This document shows positions 34,280 to 43,929 of a stretch of 64,000 bases of DNA, in pieces. A model generated the notes under the pieces. It was not told the DNA's origin, made no database searches, and saw only the letters and a program-made list of their open reading frames with translations. The stretch is from Rhizobium sp. BK650 (lineage in GTDB: Bacteria; Pseudomonadota; Alphaproteobacteria; Rhizobiales; Rhizobiaceae): NCBI RefSeq assembly GCF_014195325.1, contig NZ_JACIBK010000008.1, forward strand, positions 248,001-312,000. The letters run 5' to 3'. Each line of letters opens with the position of its first letter. Within the stretch, counting starts at the first letter, position 1. A program made the translations under genes and the position numbers.

Positions 34280-35260
34280 TTATTTGAAGCCGGCGACGTT
34301 GTGCGGAATATAGGGCGCTTCGAGTGCGGCGATATCCTCGGTGCTCAGCTTTACCGACAGTGCGCCGACGGCATCCGTCAGGTGGTTGGGCTTCGATGCA
34401 CCGATGATCGGGGCAGTGACGACGCTCTTCTGCAGGATCCAGGCGGTGGCGATCTGGGCGCGGGAAACGCCGTGGGCCTTGGCGATCTCGGCGACCTTCT
34501 CGACGATCTTGCGGTCGGCATCTTCGGCCTGTTTGTAGAGCGTCTTGCCGAATTCGTCGGTCTCGCTGCGATTGGTCTTTTCATCCCAGTCACGGGTCAG
34601 ACGACCGCGGGCAAGCGGGCTCCAGGGAATGACGGCGATCTTCTGGTCTTCGCAGAAGGGCAGCATTTCCCGCTCTTCTTCGCGGTAGAGCAGGTTCAGG
34701 TGGTTCTGCATGCTAACGAATTCCGTCCACCCGTTGAGGCGGGAGGTATAGAGCGCCTTGGCGAACTGCCAGGAATACATCGAGGAGGCGCCGATATAGC
34801 GCGCCTTGCCGGCCTTCACGACATCATGAAGCGCTTCCAGCGTTTCCTCGATCGGTGTCGTGTAGTCCCAGCGGTGGATCTGGTAGAGGTCGACATAGTC
34901 GGTGCCGAGGCGGCGCAGGCTATTGTCGATCTCGTCGAAGATCGCTTTGCGCGACAGGCCGGCGCCGTTCGGACCGGGGCGCATGCGGTTGAACACCTTG
35001 GTGGCGAGCACGATGTCCTCGCGCTTGGAGAAATCCTTGATAGCACGACCGACGATCTCCTCGGAAGAGCCGTTGGAATAGGTGTTGGCCGTGTCGAGGA
35101 AATTGATGCCGAGATCGATTGCCTGCTTCAGCAATGCGCGGCTTTCTTCTTCCGGCAGGCTCCAGGCGTGGTTTCCGCGGTTGGGCTCGCCATAGGTCAT
35201 GCAGCCCAGGCAGATCTTCGAAACTTCGAGACCGGTCTTCCCGAATTTTACATATTCCAT
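34280..35260 (-). CDS. aldo/keto reductase
   Basis: NADPH-dependent (beta/alpha)8 reductase. The 326-aa protein has the catalytic tetrad: Asp56 and Tyr61 in LDTANTYSNG, Lys88 in LATKVF and His129 in YQIHRWD. The end contains the cofactor-binding IIGASKPNHL. The pattern fits the YajO/AKR subgroup near the KCNAB-type clade. GGAGC precedes ATG 35260. It is divergent from the acyl-CoA synthetase, with a 221-bp gap. Substrate not inferable. Confidence 0.9.
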   Translation of the reverse strand: MEYVKFGKTGLEVSKICLGCMTYGEPNRGNHAWSLPEEESRALLKQAIDLGINFLDTANTYSNGSSEEIVGRAIKDFSKREDIVLATKVFNRMRPGPNGAGLSRKAIFDEIDNSLRRLGTDYVDLYQIHRWDYTTPIEETLEALHDVVKAGKARYIGASSMYSWQFAKALYTSRLNGWTEFVSMQNHLNLLYREEEREMLPFCEDQKIAVIPWSPLARGRLTRDWDEKTNRSETDEFGKTLYKQAEDADRKIVEKVAEIAKAHGVSRAQIATAWILQKSVVTAPIIGASKPNHLTDAVGALSVKLSTEDIAALEAPYIPHNVAGFK

Positions 35261-35481
35261 GAAAGTGCTCCGTGATGAATTTCAGCGACTCCCCAGGCGC
35301 ATGCGCATGATGTAGCGCAGAAATCGCCGAAGTCTCAGCAAGCTCAAGGGAATTTGTTCTGCAGATGGCGCAATAAGGGGTGATCCTAGTATGGGATCTC
35401 GCCTTATCCTTGCGGATTACACCGCTTGCGTGTCCGCATATGGAGGTGTTAGCTGGTGCAGCATTTTACCGGATCTTGCCC

Positions 35482-37113
35482 ATGAAACTGCCACCTGGTG
35501 ATCAATACGACACTCTCTACCGCAATTTTTCCTGGCAGATTCCTGCGGATTTCAATATCGGCCGTGCCGCCAGCGACGATTGGGCCGCACGCGATCCCGG
35601 TCGCGTCTGCCTCGAACATTTCAGTCCCGACGGCGACCACCTGTCTTTGACTTATGGCGAAATGGCCGCCCGCTCCTCATCCCTCGCCAACGCACTTTCA
35701 GCGCTCGGCATCATCAGGGGGAATCGTGTGGCGCTGCTCTTGCCGCAATGTTTCGAAACGGTCATTTCGCATGTGGCGATCTACAAGATGGGCGCGATTG
35801 CCCTGCCGCTGGCGCTGCTCTTTGGGGTCGAAGCGCTGGAATACCGGCTGAAGACTGCGGGTGCGACAGCTGTCATAACCAACGGCTTCGGTCTTGTACG
35901 CCTCAATCAAATCCGCGACCGGCTGCCTGACGTCAAACATGTCATCAATATCGAGGGAGCTTCGGCTGATACGCTCGGCTTTGCCGATCTGGTCTCCTCC
36001 CATCCATCCGTCTTCGATATCGCGCAATCAGGCCCGGATGAACCGGCGCTGATGATCTTCACGTCAGGCACGACGGGGCCGCCGAAGGGCGCGCTGCACG
36101 GTCATCGGGTACTCGCCGGCCACATTCCCGGCATGCAGTTCGTTCACGAAGGTTTTCCGCAGGCGGGAGACAAGGTCTGGACACCGTCAGACTGGGCCTG
36201 GGCCGGCGGCTTGCTCAATGCGCTGCTGCCGAGCCTGCTTCTCGGCGTCCCCGTCGTTTCTTCGCCGGCTCAGAAATTCGATGCGGACATGGCCTATCGC
36301 ATCATGGCCGAGATGAAGGTGCGCAATGCCTTCATTCCGCCGACGGCCCTCCGGCTCCTGAAATCCGTCGAGGAGCCGCGTTCGAAATACGATCTCGTGC
36401 TGCGCACCATCGGTTCGGCGGGTGAATCCCTGGGGCGCGAAACCTACGAGTGGGTGCGCCGTACGCTCGGCATTACCGTCAATGAATTTTACGGGCAGAC
36501 GGAGTGCAATTTCGTGCTGTCTTCGAGCGCTGCCTTCGGGGTGACGAAGGCCGGTGCAATCGGGCGGGCTTCGCCCGGCCACAGGGTAGCAATCGTCAGC
36601 GATGAAGGCGACGAGCTACCGGTCGGAGAACAGGGGCAGATCGCGATCGCCAGCCCTGATCCGGTAACGTTTCTCGGTTACTGGAAAGATCCCGACGCGA
36701 CAAAGAGAAAATATGCCAAGGGTTGGCTGCTGACCGGCGATATCGGCCGGCAGGACGCCGAGGGCTATGTCACCTTTGCAGGCCGTGACGACGACGTCAT
36801 CACCTCATCTGGCTACCGTATCGGGCCGGCTGAGATCGAGGACTGTCTCATCGGCCATCCGGCCGTGCAGCTTGCCGCTGCTGTCGGCAAGCCCGATGCG
36901 CTGCGTACGGAGATCGTCAAGGCCTATATCGTGCTTTCGCCGGGCTACAGCCCAAGTGCGGAACTGGCTGCGGCAATCCGGGACTGGGTGAAAACCCGGC
37001 TTTCGATGCACGAGTATCCGCGCGAGGTCGAATTCGTCGATGCTCTGCCGCTGACAACCACGGGCAAGGTCATTCGCCGGCTGTTGCGGGAAAAGGCTGC
37101 GGCAGAAGGTTAG
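35482..37113 (+). CDS. acyl-CoA synthetase (AMP-binding enzyme)
   Basis: Adenylate-forming ligase activating a carboxylic acid to its CoA thioester. The 543-aa protein has the P-loop TSGTTGPPKGALHGHR, the adenine-binding YGQTECN, the hinge with LTGDIGRQDAEGYVTFAGRDDD and the C-terminal catalytic Lys in TTGKVIRR. The overall pattern is closest to medium-chain or benzoate/acetyl-type ligases, but substrate choice cannot be settled. The open frame begins at 35380; ATG 35482 is chosen to match the family N-terminus. The stop overlaps the convergent GNAT gene (TTAG). Confidence 0.88.
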   Translation: MKLPPGDQYDTLYRNFSWQIPADFNIGRAASDDWAARDPGRVCLEHFSPDGDHLSLTYGEMAARSSSLANALSALGIIRGNRVALLLPQCFETVISHVAIYKMGAIALPLALLFGVEALEYRLKTAGATAVITNGFGLVRLNQIRDRLPDVKHVINIEGASADTLGFADLVSSHPSVFDIAQSGPDEPALMIFTSGTTGPPKGALHGHRVLAGHIPGMQFVHEGFPQAGDKVWTPSDWAWAGGLLNALLPSLLLGVPVVSSPAQKFDADMAYRIMAEMKVRNAFIPPTALRLLKSVEEPRSKYDLVLRTIGSAGESLGRETYEWVRRTLGITVNEFYGQTECNFVLSSSAAFGVTKAGAIGRASPGHRVAIVSDEGDELPVGEQGQIAIASPDPVTFLGYWKDPDATKRKYAKGWLLTGDIGRQDAEGYVTFAGRDDDVITSSGYRIGPAEIEDCLIGHPAVQLAAAVGKPDALRTEIVKAYIVLSPGYSPSAELAAAIRDWVKTRLSMHEYPREVEFVDALPLTTTGKVIRRLLREKAAAEG

Positions 37114-38387
37114 CCTCGGCCTGCAAGTGACATGATTTTCTCGCGCAACATCTTCGCCATATTGCGGGTGCTGCGATACATGTGAAGTTGGGCCGCGACC
37201 TGGCGCATGTCGCGGTCGCCGTTCTGGGTGAGGCCGATCACCAGCGTGCCCATCTGTTCGCGCTCCTGCCAGAAGCGGCTCATGATCGGATGATCGGAGA
37301 CAGCGCAGGAATCCGAGCGTACGACATTGGCGTCGTCGAGGTGCCATTCCGTCAGTTCGCTCATTAGCAGCTTGCCCGGCGAATAGCGGGAATAGTTTTC
37401 GTCATAGGCGGTCTTCCAGGTATAGGCCTCGCCGCCCATCATCAGCACGACAACCGAGGCAATCGCTTTGCCTTTGAGATCGATCGTGTGGATGCGCACC
37501 GCGTCGACCTCCGCCAGATTGGAGACGGCCTCACGGGCGAAGGCGGTGTGATAGCGGTCAGTCACTAGCGCGCTCCGACGCTTGCCCTTCCAGCCGCCGG
37601 CCTCGAGCGCGAGGAATTCCTCGAAGCGCAGATGGATCTCACGCGGCTGGCGGGCGACGGTATGAACGACCGTGCCGAGCTCTTCGAGCAGCCGCCACTG
37701 GCGGCGCATCTCGCGCAGATGGGAGGATGATATGGTGCGGCCGAGATAGGCCATGGCGTCGTCGTCGCTCTGCAGCATCGGCCGCTCATAAGGATTGGCG
37801 ACGGTTAACGGCAGGTTGCGGCTGAGGGCCACAGCCTTTGCCATCCGCACGAACATGCCGTTCAGCCGCACGTCCGGCAGCACCAGTGTGCCTGGCAGGC
37901 CGAGGTCCGGCGTGACCAGGCCTTCGAAGAGATTGTCCAGCGTTTCGGCCGCGTCTTCGGCATCGACGAGCGGGGTGCCAAGCGGACCGAAGCTGTTTGC
38001 CCAGCCGCGGATGATCGACGGACCGACGGCAAAGCCAGGCTTATCGACAGAGAACGGCATCAGCAGACGCATTCGGCTGCGATGTTCGTTATGGTCGCGG
38101 ATGATGGCGAAATTGACCTGTCGATCCTCCAGCCGCGGCATGGCCGGGGCCAGGAAACGGCCGCTGAAGAAGACATTTGGCTCCATCGCACGGTTGGAGA
38201 GGAAGTCCAGTTCCTCCTGCAGATCGTAGCCAAGTTTACCGGGGTAAAGGCAGAGTTCGCGGCCCGGCCGGCCGATTTCGATGCGTGCTTCAGCTTGCGG
38301 CGCTTCGAACTTGAGCGCGGCAAGATCGTGAACCATGCGGTTCGCGTTGCTGTCGGTGCTCTCGGTGACGGGTGGTACGCGTACCAT
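37110..38387 (-). CDS. CelD/BcsL-type GNAT acetyltransferase
   Basis: 425-aa protein resembling the Acetyltransf_6 (CelD) group linked to polysaccharide synthesis. The C-terminal half carries the GNAT-like fold, with DLKGKAIASVVVLMMGGEAY, then TWKTAYDENYSRYSPGKLL. The N-terminal part is alpha/beta and less conserved. Its ATG starts directly after the flippase gene's stop codon (38388), so the two are co-transcribed and probably coupled. A role in modifying an exported polysaccharide is inferred from the pair. Confidence 0.78.
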   Translation of the reverse strand: MVRVPPVTESTDSNANRMVHDLAALKFEAPQAEARIEIGRPGRELCLYPGKLGYDLQEELDFLSNRAMEPNVFFSGRFLAPAMPRLEDRQVNFAIIRDHNEHRSRMRLLMPFSVDKPGFAVGPSIIRGWANSFGPLGTPLVDAEDAAETLDNLFEGLVTPDLGLPGTLVLPDVRLNGMFVRMAKAVALSRNLPLTVANPYERPMLQSDDDAMAYLGRTISSSHLREMRRQWRLLEELGTVVHTVARQPREIHLRFEEFLALEAGGWKGKRRSALVTDRYHTAFAREAVSNLAEVDAVRIHTIDLKGKAIASVVVLMMGGEAYTWKTAYDENYSRYSPGKLLMSELTEWHLDDANVVRSDSCAVSDHPIMSRFWQEREQMGTLVIGLTQNGDRDMRQVAAQLHMYRSTRNMAKMLREKIMSLAGRG

Positions 38388-39803
38388 CTATCGGGCTCTC
38401 ATTTCTGGCGTTGCGGCGGAAGGGGGTGCGAAGGCGAAAAGCGAAAAGCCAAGCGCTCGGCGAACGAAGACATAGAGCAGCATCGCTTCCACGGCCATGG
38501 CGGAGGCCGTGGCGATCGCCGTGCCGACGATACCGTAGTGTGGGATCAGCAGGATATTGAGGCAGACATTGGCGGCGAGTGCTCCAGCATAAAGGGCAAC
38601 GCAAAGTTTCTGCCTGCCCGCCATCATCAACAGTGTTTCGGCTGGGCCGACCAGCGCCTTGGCGAGGATGCCGGCCAGCAGGATCGCCATCAGCACATAG
38701 CCGGCCGTGAAAGCACCACCGAAAAGCGACAGCAGCAGATGCCCCGCGGCCAAGACAGCAATACCGACCGCGAGCGCAGGCCAAAACGTCCAGCGGGCGG
38801 CATCGACGGCTGCAATCGCAAGATCGGCACGATTGCCTTCGGCGATGATGGAGGAGAAGCGCGGACCAGCGGCGGCCTTTACCGAGAAGTTGATGAAATG
38901 CACCAGCGCCATGGTCTTGGCGGCTGCGAAATAGATCGCTACGTCATGCGGTTCTAAGAAAATGCCGACGACAATGACGTCGGAATTGGTGAGCAGGAAG
39001 CTCACGCCTTCGATCAGGAAGATCGGAAAGGCAACGCCCAGCCACTCCAAGAAGTCTACCTTGCGCGGCCCGACGTCATAATGCTGGCGCATCCGGTAGA
39101 GCGTGGCGATGTACTGACCCAGCGCGGTAACGAAGGTTGCCGCAAGCGCTGCCTGCATTGCGGTGACTGCTGTGTGCGGCGAACCGAAGACGACGGCGAT
39201 CAGCATGAAGAGGATGATGAGGATCGGCCTGACGATATAGACGGGGCTCAGCGCCATGACCGGCCAGTGGTTGGCCCGCGATGTGCCTTCGAGAATATCG
39301 CCGAGCGCGATCATCGGCATGGCGATCAGACCCAGGAAGATCGGCGCGAGGTAGTAGCTTTCGATCCTGTCGCCGAAGAAATGCAGGCCGAGCATGCCTG
39401 CAATGAGAACGGTCGTACCCGAGAGCATCGCGAAGACGCGGGCAGTGCCTGTCAGGCCGCGGATTTCGGCAAAGGCGCCGGCGGCGCGGTACTGCGGCAA
39501 GAAGCGGACGATTGCGGTGTGGAAACCGATGCACGAAAGATCGCCGCAGAGAACGACCAGCACCCAGACGAAAACGAAGATGCCATATTCATATTCGCCC
39601 ATCAGCCGGGCGAGCACGATCTGCGACAGGAAGGCGAGGGCGGCGCTCAGGATGCGGATCGAAAAGGCGATCAGCGCCATACGCTGGGCGGCGGCCTTGT
39701 CGCCCCGCTCAGTCAGCACCGCGGCAGCCATGCGGAGCGCCCGACCGGCGATTGGCCGCAGCCCCGCGGGCAGCATCTTTTCCGCTGTTTCTATGACCGC
39801 CAT
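38388..39803 (-). CDS. polysaccharide flippase (Wzx/MATE-type)
   Basis: 471-aa membrane protein with about 12-14 helices. The N-terminal part contains SAALAFLSQIVLARLMGEYEYG, a Wzx/MurJ-type start, and later AILLAGILAKALVGPAETLL. Such proteins move lipid-linked oligosaccharides across the inner membrane. ATG 39803 is preferred; a GTG three codons earlier also exists, and neither has a clear ribosome site. The next gene encodes a CelD-type acetyltransferase. No glycosyltransferases lie next to it here. Confidence 0.82.
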   Translation of the reverse strand: MAVIETAEKMLPAGLRPIAGRALRMAAAVLTERGDKAAAQRMALIAFSIRILSAALAFLSQIVLARLMGEYEYGIFVFVWVLVVLCGDLSCIGFHTAIVRFLPQYRAAGAFAEIRGLTGTARVFAMLSGTTVLIAGMLGLHFFGDRIESYYLAPIFLGLIAMPMIALGDILEGTSRANHWPVMALSPVYIVRPILIILFMLIAVVFGSPHTAVTAMQAALAATFVTALGQYIATLYRMRQHYDVGPRKVDFLEWLGVAFPIFLIEGVSFLLTNSDVIVVGIFLEPHDVAIYFAAAKTMALVHFINFSVKAAAGPRFSSIIAEGNRADLAIAAVDAARWTFWPALAVGIAVLAAGHLLLSLFGGAFTAGYVLMAILLAGILAKALVGPAETLLMMAGRQKLCVALYAGALAANVCLNILLIPHYGIVGTAIATASAMAVEAMLLYVFVRRALGFSLFAFAPPSAATPEMRAR

Positions 39804-39936
39804 TCTGAACACGCAAAACTCAAGGGCAGGGCATTCGCACCGGCAAGTCTTGCCAGACCAGGGTTAAGAAACGGTATGCCCAATGAGGAAGTATGCCTGT
39901 GGCGCTGGTCCATAACTGGGCGGAAACTACCCAAAG

Positions 39937-39964
39937 AAAAATGGCGCCCGAAGGCGCCATTTTT
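39937..39964. terminator. Strong hairpin terminator after secA
   Basis: 12-bp perfect stem AAAAATGGCGCC / GGCGCCATTTTT with loop CGAA. On the minus strand the stem ends in a T-run, and its edge overlaps the secA stop codon by two bases. The symmetric A/T ends make it potentially bidirectional. Confidence 0.85.
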
Positions 39965-42680
39965 AAACTTGTTCGAAAGCACCGTGGCAGTGCTTGTATT
40001 TCTTGCCCGAACCGCAGGGGCAGGCCTCGTTGCGGCCGACCTTGCCCCAGGTCGCGGGATCGTCGGGGTTGCGGTTTTCCGGCGGGACCGTGACCTCAAG
40101 CGCTTGATAGGTCGTGTTCGTAAATTCATCCTCTCCGGTCGTCGGGTCCAGATGATGCGCCTGCATGATCGGAGGTTCCGGCTGCGGCGGAGCCTGCTGT
40201 ACGAGCTCGACGCGCATCAGCTGTGCAGTGACGGCCTGGCGCAGGTTGTTGAGCAGCGCCTGGAAAAGCTCGAAGGCTTCCGACTTGTATTCCTGCAGCG
40301 GATCGCGCTGGGCATAGCCGCGGAAACCGATGACGGAGCGCAGGTGGTCGAGGTTGACGATATGTTCGCGCCACAGATGATCAAGCGTCTGCATGACGAC
40401 CTGGCGCTCGACGTAGTGCATGATATCGGGGCCGAAGCGCTCTACCTTCTCGTTAAAGGCGGCGTTGGCGGCTTCCGTCAGGCGCTCGCGGATATCGTCC
40501 TCGCCGATGCCCTCTTCCTTTACCCAGTCCTCGATCGGCAGATCGAGATTCAGGATATTGGCAACCTGTGTCTTGAGGCCCACGGCATCCCATTGTTCGG
40601 CATAGGCGCGCTCCGGGATATGGGTGGTGACCAGATCGTCGATGGCTTCGCGACGCATGTCGGAGACAGTCTCGGAAATGTTCGGCGCTTCCATCATCTC
40701 GACGCGCTGTTCGAAGATGACCTTGCGCTGGTCGTTCAGAACGTCGTCGTACTTTAGGAGATTCTTGCGGATATCGAAGTTGCGGGCTTCGACCTTCTTC
40801 TGGGCGCGCTCCAGAGCCTTGTTGATCCACGGATGGACGATTGCTTCGCCCTCCTTCAGGCCGAGCTTTTGCAGCATGGTGTCCATGCGGTCCGAGCCGA
40901 AGATGCGCATCAAGTCATCCTGAAGCGACAGATAGAACTTGGACCGGCCGGGGTCGCCCTGACGGCCGGAACGGCCGCGCAGCTGGTTGTCGATGCGGCG
41001 GCTTTCGTGACGCTCTGTGGCGATGACGTAAAGACCGCCGGCGGCGAGCGCCTTTTCCTTAAGCTGCTTGATCTCCTCGCGGATCGCTTCGATCTTTGCG
41101 TCGCGGTCCGGGCCTGCCTCAACTTCGCCGAGCTCACGTTCCACACGCATTTCGAGGTTGCCGCCGAGCTGGATGTCAGTACCGCGACCGGCCATATTGG
41201 TGGCGATCGTCACGGCACCCGGCACACCGGCCTGGGCAACGATATAGGCTTCCTGCTCGTGATAGCGGGCGTTCAGAACCTGGAAGTTCGAGAAGCCCTG
41301 CTTGCGCATGAGCTCGGCGAGGAATTCCGACTTTTCGATCGAGGTCGTGCCGACGAGCACTGGCTGGCCGCGCTTATGGGCGTCCAGGATCTCGGTGATG
41401 ATCGCTTTGTATTTCTCTTCGACCGTCCGATAGACTTCGTCATCTTCGTCGATACGCTTGATCGGCAGGTTGGTCGGAACCTCGATGACGTCGAGATTAT
41501 AGATGTTGCCGAATTCCTCCGCTTCCGTCTGCGCCGTACCGGTCATGCCGGCGAGCTTGTCGTACATGCGGAAATAGTTCTGGAAGGTGATCGAGGCCAG
41601 TGTCTGATTTTCCGGCTGGATCTGCACCTTTTCCTTGGCTTCCAGCGCCTGGTGCTGACCTTCCGAATAACGGCGGCCCGGCATCATGCGGCCGGTGAAT
41701 TCGTCGATGATGACGATTTCGCCATTACGGACGATATAGTCCTTGTCGCGCTGGAAGAGTTTGTGGGCCTTCAGCGCATTGTTGATGTGGTGAACGATCG
41801 CGACGTTTTCGATGTCGTAGAGCGAGGCACCCTTCAGAAGGCCGGCCTGTTTCAGCAGGTTTTCCAGCTTCTCGGTGCCGACTTCGGAGAAGTTTGCCGA
41901 ACGCTGCTTTTCGTCGATCTCGTAATCTTCCGGTGCCAGCAGCGGAATGAAAGTATCGATGGTATTGTAGAGGTCGGAGCGGTCATCGAGCGGGCCGGAG
42001 ATGATCAGCGGCGTGCGGGCTTCGTCGACGAGGATGGAGTCTACTTCGTCGACGATTGCGAAATTGTGGCCGCGCTGGACCATCTGGTTCTTCTCGTACT
42101 TCATATTATCGCGCAGATAATCGAAGCCGAGCTCATTGTTGGTCGCGTAGGTGATGTCGCAATTGTAGGCGTCGCGGCGCTCCTCATCGGAAAGGCCGTG
42201 GACGATGACGCCGGTGGTCAGGCCGAGGAAGCCATAAAGACGGCCCATTGTCGCTGCGTCACGCTGTGCGAGGTAGTCGTTGACGGTAACCACATGCACG
42301 CCCTTGCCGGCAAGCGCGTTCAGATAGACCGGCAGGGTCGCGACCAGCGTCTTACCTTCGCCCGTCTTCATTTCGGCGATGGCGTTCGAATGCAGGATCA
42401 TGCCGCCGACAAGCTGGACGTCAAAAGGTCGCATGCCGAGAACGCGGCGGGAGGCTTCGCGAACGACCGCGAAGGCCGGGATCAGGATATCGTCCAGCGT
42501 CTTGCCTTCTGCGAGGAGAGCACGGAACTCCACTGTCTTTGCGGCAAGCTGCTCATCCGTCAGCGCCTTGGTCTTCTCTTCAATAGAGTTGATTGCGGCG
42601 ACGTTCGGCTGAAAGGATCGCACGCGGCGATCGTTGGCTGAGCCAAATAACTTGCGGGCAATACCGCCAAAGCTGACCAT
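39963..42680 (-). CDS. secA: preprotein translocase ATPase SecA
   Basis: Motor of the Sec export pathway. The 905-aa protein has nucleotide-binding fold 1 with Walker A MKTGEGKT (residues 104-111) and DEVDSILVDEARTP, the preprotein cross-linking domain, nucleotide-binding fold 2 with TNMAGRGTDI, the helical scaffold, and the C-terminal zinc site ACPCGSGKKYKHCHG that contacts SecB. AAAGGA stands before ATG 42680. A good promoter lies at 42794-42822 and a strong terminator at 39937-39964, so it seems monocistronic. Confidence 0.97.
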   Translation of the reverse strand: MVSFGGIARKLFGSANDRRVRSFQPNVAAINSIEEKTKALTDEQLAAKTVEFRALLAEGKTLDDILIPAFAVVREASRRVLGMRPFDVQLVGGMILHSNAIAEMKTGEGKTLVATLPVYLNALAGKGVHVVTVNDYLAQRDAATMGRLYGFLGLTTGVIVHGLSDEERRDAYNCDITYATNNELGFDYLRDNMKYEKNQMVQRGHNFAIVDEVDSILVDEARTPLIISGPLDDRSDLYNTIDTFIPLLAPEDYEIDEKQRSANFSEVGTEKLENLLKQAGLLKGASLYDIENVAIVHHINNALKAHKLFQRDKDYIVRNGEIVIIDEFTGRMMPGRRYSEGQHQALEAKEKVQIQPENQTLASITFQNYFRMYDKLAGMTGTAQTEAEEFGNIYNLDVIEVPTNLPIKRIDEDDEVYRTVEEKYKAIITEILDAHKRGQPVLVGTTSIEKSEFLAELMRKQGFSNFQVLNARYHEQEAYIVAQAGVPGAVTIATNMAGRGTDIQLGGNLEMRVERELGEVEAGPDRDAKIEAIREEIKQLKEKALAAGGLYVIATERHESRRIDNQLRGRSGRQGDPGRSKFYLSLQDDLMRIFGSDRMDTMLQKLGLKEGEAIVHPWINKALERAQKKVEARNFDIRKNLLKYDDVLNDQRKVIFEQRVEMMEAPNISETVSDMRREAIDDLVTTHIPERAYAEQWDAVGLKTQVANILNLDLPIEDWVKEEGIGEDDIRERLTEAANAAFNEKVERFGPDIMHYVERQVVMQTLDHLWREHIVNLDHLRSVIGFRGYAQRDPLQEYKSEAFELFQALLNNLRQAVTAQLMRVELVQQAPPQPEPPIMQAHHLDPTTGEDEFTNTTYQALEVTVPPENRNPDDPATWGKVGRNEACPCGSGKKYKHCHGAFEQV

Positions 42681-42793
42681 ATGACTGGTCCTTTCTGAAT
42701 ATTCATCCCCGACGTTTCTTGTTCGCTACCCAGCCGAAAAACAGGCGCGCGTTGAAAACGCCCGGAAACTGTTCTGGACGCGAGGTTGCGTGA

Positions 42794-42822
42794 CAGATAA
42801 GAGGGGGGGCAAATGATGTCAA
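42794..42822 (-). promoter_or_regulatory. secA promoter
   Basis: Minus strand: TTGACA (42822-42817), 17-bp spacer, TATCTG (42799-42794). The expected start near 42787 leaves a leader of about 107 nt before secA. Confidence 0.6.
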
Positions 42823-42927
42823 CGGATTTGGCTGATATAGAAAGGCCACATTCCGGTGTTGAAGGCTGTTTTCGGGCTGGATTCATGAAAGCTGAAGCCG
42901 GCGGGTATAATTGTGAAGGATTATTTG

Positions 42928-43812
42928 ATGTTGAGCACCAACAAACTTGCTGCGCTGGCGTTTACGGCCCTCGTCGCCTTCCAGGCACCGGCCTTTGCCG
43001 ATGATGCGGTCGTTGCCAAGGTCGGTACGCTGGAAATCCACCAGTCGGAACTCGATCTGGCTGTGGCTAATCTCGATCCGCAGCTCGCGCAGCTTCCCGA
43101 CGACCAGAAGAAGGTTGCCGCACTTTCGGCCGCCATTGACGTAAAACTTCTGGCTTCCGACGCTGCAGCCGAGAAGCTCGACCAGACAGACGACTTCAAG
43201 AAGCGCATGCAGTACCTGACCGACCGCGAGCTTCACAACGCCTACTTCAAGAAGCATGTCGTCGACACCGTGACCGATGCCGACGTCAAGGCACGCTACG
43301 ACAAGGAAGTCGCCGCTCTGCCGAAGCAGGAAGAGGTTCATGCCCGCCACATCCTCGTCAAGACCGAGGACGAGGCGAAGGACATTATCAAGCAGCTCGA
43401 CGCCGGCAAGGACTTTGCTGAGCTCGCCAAGGAAAAGTCCACCGATCCGAACAAGGATGATGGTGGCGACCTCGGCTATTTCACCCGCGGCCGCATGGTC
43501 AAGGAATTTGAAGATGCAGCCTTCGCCCTCGACAAGGGGACCTATTCCAAGGCCCCAGTGAAGACCGACTTCGGCTACCATATCATTAAGGTCGAGGATA
43601 AGCGCGACGCGCCGCCGCCGCCGTTCGAACAGGTCCAGGACCAGGTTCGTCAGCTCGTCATGCGCGACAAGTATCTTGCGCTTCTGAACGATGCGAAGGC
43701 TTCCTCCAAGGTCGAGATCATGGACGAAACGCTCCGCAAGGGTTACGAAGACGCGAACAAGCAGCCTCAGCCGGGTGCCGAACCCGCGCCGGCTCCGACG
43801 CCGCAGCAGTAA
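42928..43812 (+). CDS. periplasmic parvulin-type peptidylprolyl isomerase
   Basis: Folding catalyst for exported proteins. The 294-aa product has a signal peptide (cleavage after AFA, about residue 24), an N-terminal helical chaperone segment, and a parvulin domain at about residues 138-230 with HARHILVKTEDEA, GGDLGYFTRGRMVKEFEDAAF and TDFGYHIIKVEDKR. The C-terminal tail is Pro/Ala/Gln-rich. ATG 42928 has AAGGA upstream; a GTG at 42913 is also in frame. A TATAAT at 42906 is close to the start. It is divergent from secA. Confidence 0.93.
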   Translation: MLSTNKLAALAFTALVAFQAPAFADDAVVAKVGTLEIHQSELDLAVANLDPQLAQLPDDQKKVAALSAAIDVKLLASDAAAEKLDQTDDFKKRMQYLTDRELHNAYFKKHVVDTVTDADVKARYDKEVAALPKQEEVHARHILVKTEDEAKDIIKQLDAGKDFAELAKEKSTDPNKDDGGDLGYFTRGRMVKEFEDAAFALDKGTYSKAPVKTDFGYHIIKVEDKRDAPPPPFEQVQDQVRQLVMRDKYLALLNDAKASSKVEIMDETLRKGYEDANKQPQPGAEPAPAPTPQQ

Positions 43813-43824
43813 TCATCAGCATCT

Positions 43825-43845
43825 GGGCCCGGTTCTTCCGGGCCC
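43825..43845 (+). terminator. Hairpin after the parvulin gene
   Basis: 8-bp stem GGGCCCGG / CCGGGCCC with 5-base loop TTCTT, 13 bp after the stop codon, followed by TTCAC. Strong stem but no long T-run. Confidence 0.55.
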
Positions 43846-43929
43846 TTCACTATCTCGTTTATTGTCGCATTTCCGGGCGGCGAACCGGATTTCATCCGTC
43901 TGGAAACGCTCATTGGCAGGTCACATTCC

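Noticed and set aside
40833..42641. 602-codon plus-strand frame antisense to secA
   Set aside because: It is a shadow of secA: no ribosome site, unnatural composition, and the minus-strand protein is unmistakably SecA.
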